Positions 17,076-24,435 of a stretch of DNA of 42,950 nt are shown here, in pieces. The stretch is taken from NCBI RefSeq assembly GCF_900107935.1, contig NZ_FNVG01000033.1, positions 1 through 42,950 of the forward strand, read 5' to 3'. The stretch is from Vibrio hangzhouensis (GTDB lineage: Bacteria > Pseudomonadota > Gammaproteobacteria > Enterobacterales > Vibrionaceae). A program made the position numbers and the translations under genes. The number at the start of each line of letters is the position of its first letter. Within the stretch, counting starts at the first letter, position 1. The notes under the pieces are model-generated. The model was given only the letters and a program-made list of their open reading frames with translations, was not told where the DNA came from and did not search any database.

Positions 17076-18278
17076 TTACAGATCAACAACGTCAAATTCT
17101 ACCAGTGTAGATACGTCCGCTTCGTAATCCACACCTTCTACACCAAAGCCGAACAGCTTCAAGAACTCTTCTTTATACTCAACGTAATCAGTGAGCTCTT
17201 TTAGGTTTTCAGTTGTGATTTGTGGCCACAGATCTGCACAGTGTTTTTGGATATCGTCACGCAGTTCCCAATCATCCAGACGAAGACGGTTCTTCTCGTC
17301 TACTTCTGGAGCACTACCGTCTTCTTTGTATAGACGTTGTGAGAACATACGGAAGATTTGCTCCATACAGCCCTCGTGAATGCCTTCTTCACGCATCTTC
17401 TTAAATACCATCGCGATATAAAGAGGCATGACCGGAATTGCAGAACTTGCCTGAGTCACAACAGATTTTAGTACCGCTACATTCGCACTACCACCAGTTT
17501 GATACAATTTCGCATTCAGCTCAGTGGCTGCACGGTCCAGGTCCATCTTAGCTTTACCTAGGGCACCTTCCCAGTAGATAGGCCAGGTTAGCTCAGTACC
17601 AATGTATGAGTAAGCGACCGTCTTACAACCGTCAGCCAGAACGCCAGCTTCTGACAGAGCATTGATCCAAAGCTCCCAGTCCTGACCACCCATTACAGTC
17701 ACTGTATCTTCGATTTCTTGCTCAGTCGCAGGCTCGACACTTGCTTCAATGATCTTATCAGAGTTAGTGTCTACTGCCGTTGACGTGTATGTCTCGCCAA
17801 TCGGCTTTAGCGATGAACGAATCAGTTCGCCAGTTTCAGGAAGCTTACGTACAGGTGATGCTAGTGAGTAAACCACCATATCCACTTGTCCAAGATCTTC
17901 CTTAATAAGGTCAATGACTTTATCTTTCGCTTCATGAGAGAATGCGTCGCCATTGATGCTCTTTGAGTACAGGCCTTCTTCTTTAGCCAACTTGTCAAAT
18001 GCCGCTGAGTTATAGAAACCCGCTGTGCCCGGTTTTTTCTCCGTACCCGGCTTTTCGAAAAATACGCCGATAGTCGCCGCACCACCACCAAATGCCGCAG
18101 CAATACGAGAAGACAGGCCATAACCACTTGAAGAACCCACGACAAGTACGCGTTTTGGTGCGTTTGCGATTGGGCCCTGTGCTTTGGTGTAAGCGATTTG
18201 TTCTTTTACGTTAGCTTCACAACCTACTGGGTGAGTAGTAGTACAAATAAATCCACGAATTCTTGGTTTGATGATCAT
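17076..18278 (-). CDS. fabV: Enoyl-[acyl-carrier-protein] reductase FabV
   Basis: A 400-residue NADH-dependent enoyl-ACP reductase, the final step of each fatty-acid elongation round. FabV is the triclosan-resistant alternative to FabI. The active-site pair is Y235 and K244, with the Y-x8-K spacing and exact numbers of the V. cholerae enzyme. The N-terminus IIKPRIRGFICTTTHPVGC and the NADH-binding VLVVGSSSGYG (44-54) fit the family. The start is set at 18278 because GAGGAA lies just upstream and family members begin MIIKP. An earlier frame opening at 18347 would add 23 unlike residues. It lies downstream of fadE on the same strand but behind the fadE terminator, so transcription is probably separate. 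Confidence 0.97.
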   Translation of the reverse strand: MIIKPRIRGFICTTTHPVGCEANVKEQIAYTKAQGPIANAPKRVLVVGSSSGYGLSSRIAAAFGGGAATIGVFFEKPGTEKKPGTAGFYNSAAFDKLAKEEGLYSKSINGDAFSHEAKDKVIDLIKEDLGQVDMVVYSLASPVRKLPETGELIRSSLKPIGETYTSTAVDTNSDKIIEASVEPATEQEIEDTVTVMGGQDWELWINALSEAGVLADGCKTVAYSYIGTELTWPIYWEGALGKAKMDLDRAATELNAKLYQTGGSANVAVLKSVVTQASSAIPVMPLYIAMVFKKMREEGIHEGCMEQIFRMFSQRLYKEDGSAPEVDEKNRLRLDDWELRDDIQKHCADLWPQITTENLKELTDYVEYKEEFLKLFGFGVEGVDYEADVSTLVEFDVVDL

Positions 18279-18403
18279 ATTCAGTTCCTCAGAAAATCCA
18301 TAGTAGGATAAGAGTTTCAACTGAAATTCGCATCCTATTTCTGTCAATTTAGCCTAATTTTCTAAGTGGTTGGAGCACTTTTCAGCGCGAACTCGCCTCA
18401 AAT

Positions 18404-18438
18404 CAAAAAAAAGAGCGCCTTATTCAATAAGGCGCTCT
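18404..18438 (-). terminator. fadE terminator
   Basis: AGAGCGCCTTATT (18412-18424) and AATAAGGCGCTCT form a perfect stem. On the minus strand it is followed by an eight-T run (18411-18404), so it terminates fadE ahead of fabV. Confidence 0.94.
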
Positions 18439-18461
18439 GCATAAAGGATTAACAATGAGAA

Positions 18462-20744
18462 CTATGCCACACTATTGAGCTGTGGCTTATTTTCAGAGTG
18501 CGTTCTTACTTCTGTGAAATCATGGCTGAAGTGGTCAACCTGAATCGCTTTGTATCGTAACGCATCGGCTTCAAGGATCTTGGTGACTTCATCCTGAGTC
18601 AAAACGTCGGCTTCAACTGCTTGCACTAGTCTGTCCTGCAACAAACCTTTCTTCGCAACTTTGCCCTCTTTCACTCCTTTGAAAAGCTTTTTCTCCAAAT
18701 CTCTGATGTCATACATGGCAAGGAAAGCATTTTCCATAAGTCCAATCTTATCGTCAGCATCGGAGCCGATATAGCAAAGGTGTGTCAGACGATCGCGATG
18801 AGCACCCGGTACCATCATGCTTTTCGCCAGTTTCAGGCCAAGATCATCAGATGGTTTCTCAAAATGGTTACCAATCGGGAACAATAGACCTTTCAGCGTC
18901 ACGCCCGCCCAACGAGCCGGGAAGTTACGATATGCTTCGTTTAGCGATTTTGCTGCATGATAGAAGCAATGTTGCACCGAATAATGGACATAATCCAAAT
19001 CTGCCTGAAGTCGGCCATCATCTTCATACTTCTTCAGAGCAGCAGATGCCATAAACAGATATGCCAAGCCATCACCAAGTCGTGCAGAAATCATCTCTTT
19101 TCGTTTCAGATCACCGCCAAGAGTCAGCATTGCAAAATCTGCACTGACCGCCAACGCCTTGCTCAAGCGTGTCAAATCTTTGTAGTAACGTTTTGTCGGT
19201 CCGCTCATGTGTGCGCCAACAAATGCCGAGCCCGTTAACGCTGCAGTAAATGCGCCCAACGTATTTTTGGTTGCGTGTCCAATATGTTTAAACAGCAACT
19301 TATCAAAATCTGCCGCACCCTGCTTCTCATCAGGGTTGGCTGCGGTTTCCATCTCTTTTAATACATAAGGGTGGCAGCGAGTCGCACCTTGTCCAAATAT
19401 CATCAGATTACGCGTTAAGATGTTGGCACCTTCCACCGTAATGGCGACCGGAATGCCAAGATAGCTGGAAGCAAGATAGTTCATTGGACCATCCTGAATC
19501 GCTCGACCTGCGTGAATATCCATAGAGTCATTCAGGATAGTACGCGCCATTTCAGTCATGTGATATTTAGCGATCGCCGTGACTATCCCCGGCTTTTCAC
19601 CCATATCCAATGACGTTGTCGTCAGCGTTCTCGTGGCCTCTAATAAGTACGTAAGACCACCAATTCGGCCCATCGCCTCAGCCACGCCCTCAAATTTACC
19701 GATAGACATACCAAACTGCTTACGCACGTACGCATAAGCGCCAGTTGTTCTTGTCGTCAAGTGACCGATTGCCGTACCAAGTGCTGGCAGTGAAATACCG
19801 CGGCCAGCAGACAAGCATTCAACTAGCATACGCCAGCCTCGACCGGCGTACTCTTGTCCACCGATGAGCCACTCCATAGGAATGAAGACGTCATTCCCTC
19901 GGGTTGGACCATTCATAAATGCCAGATGTAGCGGGTCATGTCGCTCACCGATTTCTACACCCTTATGGTCTGCTGGAATCAACGCACAGGTGATACCAAT
20001 GTCTTCTTTGTCACCCAACAATTTGTCTGGATCGTGCAGCTTAAACGCCAGTCCCAATACAGTAGCTACAGGTGCAAGCGTAATGTAGCGTTTGTTCCAG
20101 CTAAGACGGATACCAAGAACTTCCTTACCTTCATGCTCGCCATAGCAGACGACCCCTTTATCCGGGATACCACCTGCATCGGAACCCGCCTCTGGACCAG
20201 TCAATGCAAAACAAGGAATATCTGTACCATCAGCCAGTCTAGGCAACCAGTAATCTTTTTGTTCCTGTGTGCCGTAATGAGAAAGTAACTCACCTGGACC
20301 CAGCGAATTGGGTACCATAACCGACACAGCAGCACTAATACTACGAGTGGCAATTTTGGTTACTATGGTGGAGTTTGCCAAAGGTGAAAACTCACGACCG
20401 CCATATTCTTTTGAAATAATAAGCGAGAAAAAACGTTCTTTACGAAGGTAATCCCACACTTCTTTCGGCAGGTCACGATCCTCTTTGACTATTTTGTTAT
20501 CATCAAGCATCGCCAATAGAGTTTCCAACTCGTTATCGATGAATGATTGCTCATCGGCAGAAAGCGTTGGCTTAGGATACTGGTGAAGTGTTTTGAAATT
20601 AGGAGTTCCGGAGAATAGCTCGCCATCCCACCAAACACTGCCCGCTTCCATCGCTTCGCGCTCAGTTGCAGAAAGAGGTGGTAGTACCTTTTTGAACATC
20701 TTAAACGCTGGATCACTAATCCATTTTCTTCTTAGAGAGCTCAT
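18462..20744 (-). CDS. fadE: Acyl-CoA dehydrogenase FadE
   Basis: A 760-residue FadE-type acyl-CoA dehydrogenase, the first step of each beta-oxidation cycle (FAD-dependent formation of trans-2-enoyl-CoA). Family features are FALTGPEAGSDAGGIPD (about 178-194), RYITLAPVATVLGLAF, MEWLIGG, and a C-terminal FadE-specific part with HYSVQHCFYHAAKS. It is shorter than E. coli FadE (814 residues) because it lacks the N-terminal membrane segment, a form common in vibrios. It lies 76 bases downstream of psrA on the same strand, the fabV-fadE-psrA order known from V. cholerae, and may share psrA's operator-controlled transcript. No PsrA box was seen in the 76-base gap. Confidence 0.95.
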   Translation of the reverse strand: MSSLRRKWISDPAFKMFKKVLPPLSATEREAMEAGSVWWDGELFSGTPNFKTLHQYPKPTLSADEQSFIDNELETLLAMLDDNKIVKEDRDLPKEVWDYLRKERFFSLIISKEYGGREFSPLANSTIVTKIATRSISAAVSVMVPNSLGPGELLSHYGTQEQKDYWLPRLADGTDIPCFALTGPEAGSDAGGIPDKGVVCYGEHEGKEVLGIRLSWNKRYITLAPVATVLGLAFKLHDPDKLLGDKEDIGITCALIPADHKGVEIGERHDPLHLAFMNGPTRGNDVFIPMEWLIGGQEYAGRGWRMLVECLSAGRGISLPALGTAIGHLTTRTTGAYAYVRKQFGMSIGKFEGVAEAMGRIGGLTYLLEATRTLTTTSLDMGEKPGIVTAIAKYHMTEMARTILNDSMDIHAGRAIQDGPMNYLASSYLGIPVAITVEGANILTRNLMIFGQGATRCHPYVLKEMETAANPDEKQGAADFDKLLFKHIGHATKNTLGAFTAALTGSAFVGAHMSGPTKRYYKDLTRLSKALAVSADFAMLTLGGDLKRKEMISARLGDGLAYLFMASAALKKYEDDGRLQADLDYVHYSVQHCFYHAAKSLNEAYRNFPARWAGVTLKGLLFPIGNHFEKPSDDLGLKLAKSMMVPGAHRDRLTHLCYIGSDADDKIGLMENAFLAMYDIRDLEKKLFKGVKEGKVAKKGLLQDRLVQAVEADVLTQDEVTKILEADALRYKAIQVDHFSHDFTEVRTHSENKPQLNSVA

Positions 20745-20820
20745 GATACCTATCCTTTTGTTCAGGTTATTTGTTGTTATTATTGGGTTTATTTTGGTTT
20801 TAAATACTACTTGGTTGTCA

Positions 20821-21447
20821 CTACTTTGCTGCGACGCCCGCTGCTAAATAAGGAATAATCTGATCGATAATAGCTTCTGCATCGACCTGTTTATCAAAAG
20901 AGCTAAGTGCGATTTCAGACAAAGCCTGACTTGACGCCATCGTAAATACACAAGTGCCCAGAGTGAGATGCAATCTCCAGAACAGAGTTTCCGCATCCAG
21001 GTCAGGGTTAGCCTTCATAACCGATTGAGTGAACATCGCCAGTGCTTCGGTATATCGAGTCGTAATAAACCAGCGCAAGTGCCCTTGTACGTCGGTGTAC
21101 CCTCTTCCCACCAGAGACATAAATCGACTCGCGCCTCCTGGTTTGACTTGGTTCAAGCTCAGAAGTGGGGATTTCAAAGCACTAAATACATCATTCATGG
21201 AATAGCTGTCTCGTTCATTCAGCTCGTACAGCGCTTTTTCCACTGCGGGCATGAACGCTTCCAGATAACGATTGAGCACCGCCCTTACTAGTGTTTTTTT
21301 ATCACCAAAGTGATAATTGACTGATGCCAGATTCACATTGGCCTTGCTGGTGATTGTCCTCAGCGAAGTATCATTAAAACCATGCTCAGCGAACAGCACT
21401 TCGGCTACATCGAGAATCTTATCTTTCGTGGTCAATCTATTGGTCAT
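20821..21447 (-). CDS. psrA: PsrA-like TetR-family fatty-acid regulator
   Basis: A 208-residue TetR-family regulator. The helix-turn-helix is DTSLRTITSKANVNLASVNYHFGDKK in two parts (about 25-50), the family signature. The C-terminal ligand domain is PsrA-like (RYLEAFMPAVEKAL, FMSLVGRGYTD). PsrA binds long-chain fatty acids or acyl-CoA and controls beta-oxidation genes. Adjacency to fadE and a perfect PsrA-type box on the promoter support the name. The start is put at 21447 (MTNRLTTKDKIL) because the longer frame from 21519 would run through the operator and promoter and has no family counterpart. Likely autoregulated. Cytoplasmic DNA-binding protein. Confidence 0.9.
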   Translation of the reverse strand: MTNRLTTKDKILDVAEVLFAEHGFNDTSLRTITSKANVNLASVNYHFGDKKTLVRAVLNRYLEAFMPAVEKALYELNERDSYSMNDVFSALKSPLLSLNQVKPGGASRFMSLVGRGYTDVQGHLRWFITTRYTEALAMFTQSVMKANPDLDAETLFWRLHLTLGTCVFTMASSQALSEIALSSFDKQVDAEAIIDQIIPYLAAGVAAK

Positions 21448-21461
21448 TTCAATCGCCCGTA

Positions 21462-21477
21462 TCAAACATATGTTTGA
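21462..21477. promoter_or_regulatory. PsrA box (operator) in the psrA promoter
   Basis: TCAAACATATGTTTGA is a perfect 16-bp palindrome. It contains CAAAC-ATAT-GTTTG, matching the published Pseudomonas PsrA pattern (G/C)AAAC-N2-4-GTTT(G/C). It overlaps the end of the -10 element and the expected transcription start. Confidence 0.82.
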
Positions 21478-21505
21478 ATATACTCCCGCAACAGCAAGAT
21501 AACAA
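21477..21505 (-). promoter_or_regulatory. psrA promoter
   Basis: On the minus strand TTGTTA (21505-21500), 17 bases, then TATATT (21482-21477). Spacing is ideal. The operator starts in the last -10 base, so bound PsrA would block initiation. Confidence 0.7.
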
Positions 21506-21614
21506 GTGATTAACATCAAACTTTTTATCCGCCACGCAAAACTGGTCTAACCAGAAATTTATCTAATTGAAAAATATAGGAAAATTAAAAATGGTGAATT
21601 TTATTGAATTTATA

Positions 21615-21776
21615 TTGAACTAAACACAATGGGGTGAGTCTATTTAAGGGTAGTGAGCAATAACTGTTTGAATTTTGAAGACGCTGAATTTCTTATTGTT
21701 GACTACAAATGCTGCTTTTTCATATTAACTCCTATTTTTTGTATCCGCCCAGACCCTATTGGTCTGGGCTTTTTTT
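21615..21776 (+). ncRNA. Candidate small RNA with its own terminator
   Basis: GCCCAGACC, loop CTATT, GGTCTGGGC and seven Ts (21747-21776) is a strong plus-strand terminator, yet every neighbouring gene is on the minus strand and no reading frame precedes it. TTGAAC (21615-21620), 18 bases, TCTATT (21639-21644) could be a promoter, giving an RNA of about 125 bases from near 21651. The T-rich stretch CTATTTTTTG just before the stem would suit Hfq binding. Existence is inferred and targets are unknown. Confidence 0.5.
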
Positions 21777-21794
21777 ATTCTGACCGCCGAGAAA

Positions 21795-21822
21795 GCAAAA
21801 ACCCAGCCGAAGCTGGGTTTTA
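21795..21822 (-). terminator. nhaA terminator
   Basis: On the minus strand AAACCCAGC, loop TTCG, GCTGGGTTTTTGC. The UUCG tetraloop makes it very stable. It lies 20 bases past the nhaA stop codon. Confidence 0.9.
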
Positions 21823-21841
21823 GTATTCACTCAAACAGCCT

Positions 21842-23011
21842 TTAGTAGCCGACTTTTGGCTCTGGTGCCGCTTCTCTAGGAAGGGCTAGGTTCAGTAATG
21901 CATATCCTAGCACCGCCGCTGTCGTCGAGCCCATTAGAATGCCCAATCGAGCGTAAGTATCAAACTCTGCACTCACGCCAACAAAGGCCAGGGAAGCGAT
22001 AAAGATAGACATGGTAAAACCGATACCGCACAACACTGACACGGCAAATACCTGTTTAAAGTCGACCCCCTCAGGCAACTTAGCAACACCTGTCTTCACA
22101 GCAACCCAACTGAACGTAAAGATTCCAAGTGGTTTACCGACTAACAGACCCAGTGCAATACCCAGCGGAAGCATAGACGTGAGTCCTGACATCGAAACGC
22201 CTTCCAGTGAGATACCAGCATTAGCAAATGCAAAGATAGGCAGAATCAAGAACGCCACGTAAGGGTGTAACATATGCTCAAGATGTTTCAGAGGTGAAAG
22301 CTCGCCAGGCTTACCTTTAAGCGGTATTGAGAAACCCAGCACGACACCAGCCAACGTAGCATGCACACCCGAAGCAAGAACACTTACCCAAAGAACGGCA
22401 CCCACGGCCAGATATACCGGTATGCTGGTGACTTTCTTGGCATTAAGTATGAACAGCACACCAGTCATTATAAAGCCTATCGTCAACGCCAGTGTTGACA
22501 GGTCGCTACTGTAGAACAGAGCGATAATGACAATAACACCAAGGTCATCAATGATAGCCAGTGCCAGCAAGAACACTTTTAAAGCAACTGGGACACGTCT
22601 GCCCAACAACGCCATAATACCAAGTGCAAACGCAATATCCGTCGCTGCAGGAATTGCCCAGCCGTTCATCGCTTGAGCATCACCCATATTAAACAGAACG
22701 TAGATGAGAGCTGGTGCTAACATCCCGCCTACCGCGGCTATCGCTGGGAAAATCGCAGTTTCTTTGGATTTCAGCGCACCTTCAAGAAGCTCACGCTTTA
22801 CTTCTAAACCAATCAGGAAGAAAAACACCGCCATCAAACCATCGTTGATCCAGTGTGAAATAGACAAACCAAAAACGTATGTATGAAGTACGCCTTGATA
22901 CAATTCATTGAGAGGAGAATTAGCAACAAGCATCGCTATTGCAGCAGCAATAACCAGGATGATTCCCCCTGCTGACTCCATCTTAAAAAAGTTACGAATG
23001 ACTTCATTCAT
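21842..23011 (-). CDS. nhaA: Na+/H+ antiporter NhaA
   Basis: A 389-residue inner-membrane antiporter with about 12 segments. It exports Na+ or Li+ in exchange for two protons and serves pH and salt homeostasis, which matters for a marine bacterium. The ion-binding aspartates are D125 (PAATDIAFALG) and the pair D155-D156 (LAIIDDLGVI), equivalent to E. coli D133, D163 and D164. FFFLIGLEVKREL (about 63-75) is also diagnostic. AAGGG lies before the ATG. No nhaR gene adjoins it within the window, unlike the arrangement in some relatives. Confidence 0.97.
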   Translation of the reverse strand: MNEVIRNFFKMESAGGIILVIAAAIAMLVANSPLNELYQGVLHTYVFGLSISHWINDGLMAVFFFLIGLEVKRELLEGALKSKETAIFPAIAAVGGMLAPALIYVLFNMGDAQAMNGWAIPAATDIAFALGIMALLGRRVPVALKVFLLALAIIDDLGVIVIIALFYSSDLSTLALTIGFIMTGVLFILNAKKVTSIPVYLAVGAVLWVSVLASGVHATLAGVVLGFSIPLKGKPGELSPLKHLEHMLHPYVAFLILPIFAFANAGISLEGVSMSGLTSMLPLGIALGLLVGKPLGIFTFSWVAVKTGVAKLPEGVDFKQVFAVSVLCGIGFTMSIFIASLAFVGVSAEFDTYARLGILMGSTTAAVLGYALLNLALPREAAPEPKVGY

Positions 23012-23319
23012 GTGTAAAGCCCTTAATAATTATTCACATTATTTGAATGTTACAAATTGTATAACTAGTTAAATTTCAGAAAAAATCGATTGTACAGATG
23101 TTAAAGTGCGGTTTTTCCGAATTATATTGATAAAAGATTCGAGATATCTATACCAATCTGGGCAACGATAAATAGAAGTATAGTGTATAAAAACTACCCC
23201 GGTCATTTCTGATTTCAATCACTTGTGGCTGTCAATATCATTTAAAACACGCAGAAATTCGCAGCTCACGCTTATTGGCGCAACTGAAAGTAGACAACAA
23301 CAAAAAGAGTAACAGAGTG
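23012..23319. other. Region upstream of nhaA
   Basis: About 300 AT-rich bases that must hold the nhaA promoter. No convincing -35/-10 pair, operator or terminator was identified. TTCACATTATTTGAA near 23033-23047 is an imperfect palindrome that might be a protein site. Confidence 0.35.
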
Positions 23320-24435
23320 TTAGTAACCGCTTAACTGCATGAAGCCGTTCGCGTTGTGAGAACCAGTCGTCTGAATCGCGCCTAGCCATTGTGGAACAAC
23401 AAAGTTGACCCAGTTATCCCTGTGTTTGGCGCGAATCACTACATCGATTTGCTGACTGGGTATTTGTAAACTCCAAACGAGCGGCACTCGATTGCCAGAC
23501 TGAAATTCGCTATAACTCAGCGCTCGGAATTTAATGTCATCAGCCGCTATATTGGTAACCGTACCGTCGGAGTCGATCAGTGATGCAGAAGTGTAAGGTA
23601 AATTATCTTTATAGCGATACTGGCTGATCGCTAATGCCTGGGTTTGTGAGAGCCAAACAATGATGTTGTCTTCACCCACATAGTTAATGCCCACAAGCTC
23701 ACTGCCCCACTCTTTGCTCAGCCATGCCTGACCTTTCACATAAAACTTTTTGCCGTTACGCAATTCTAATTCACCGTTGGCAAGAACGAACGGTGCTTCA
23801 ACGGCATAGGAAGCTCTTGGGAGCAAATCATGTTTGAGGTGATACCCCTCTTCACCTATAGGCGCAAATGCACCAATAGCATTGAAGTTCAGGTTGATCT
23901 TGAACTCATCGGTAGCGAGGCGAAAGTTTCCGGGTAAGGGTTGTTGAGAAAGCGAACGCCATGACCAGTCGTCTATCCAGACTCGAAACGGGCGGTTTAG
24001 TCCACCAGCCTGACCAATACCGCCGCGAGCGATGCGCTGGTCAGTGAACAGACCTATATGGCTATTTAGCACCACATTAGAAATGTAGATCTGTGGGTCC
24101 TGCCATCCTGTTGCGATTCGATCGTCAGTGGCATAGCGGAAAAAGCGCCAGCGAAGCCAGTAAGCCTGACCAGAGTCATCTTTGAGCTTCACTACCATCT
24201 GCCACCACTCATGTTGAAATTCCGGGTGGAAACGAAAATCCTTGGGTAACTCGACTTTGCGATCTGGCAGCACAGGCTCAAACACCTTTCTGCCCGGCGA
24301 TCCGAACACACTGTTGATATGAGTCGTTTTTGTAACCTTTGTCTCCTGGTCACCAACCTCGCTCAACCACAAAGCTATTCCAGTCACCACGATAATCAAT
24401 GAGCAGGATAAAACCAGCTTTTGCATTCGATTCAT
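23320..24435 (-). CDS. Lipocalin-like (CrtC/AttH family) secreted protein
   Basis: A 371-residue protein with an N-terminal hydrophobic helix (about 6-24) that would anchor it or export it to the periplasm. The remainder matches the AttH/CrtC-like lipocalin family: FHPEFQHEWWQMVVKL (about 68-83) and KGQAWLSKEWGSELVG (about 234-249) are the family signatures. It is the third gene of an operon with an ABC permease and ATPase. Its ATG directly follows the permease stop codon (TAA then ATG), so translation is coupled. The same trio is known as AttEFGH in Agrobacterium. The lipocalin part may bind a lipid-like substrate handled by the transporter. True function unknown. Confidence 0.82.
   Translation of the reverse strand: MNRMQKLVLSCSLIIVVTGIALWLSEVGDQETKVTKTTHINSVFGSPGRKVFEPVLPDRKVELPKDFRFHPEFQHEWWQMVVKLKDDSGQAYWLRWRFFRYATDDRIATGWQDPQIYISNVVLNSHIGLFTDQRIARGGIGQAGGLNRPFRVWIDDWSWRSLSQQPLPGNFRLATDEFKINLNFNAIGAFAPIGEEGYHLKHDLLPRASYAVEAPFVLANGELELRNGKKFYVKGQAWLSKEWGSELVGINYVGEDNIIVWLSQTQALAISQYRYKDNLPYTSASLIDSDGTVTNIAADDIKFRALSYSEFQSGNRVPLVWSLQIPSQQIDVVIRAKHRDNWVNFVVPQWLGAIQTTGSHNANGFMQLSGY

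Noticed and set aside
23027..23055. nhaA promoter TTGTAA-17-TAATTA on the minus strand
   Set aside because: The implied start would leave only about ten bases before the ATG and would cut into the ribosome binding site.
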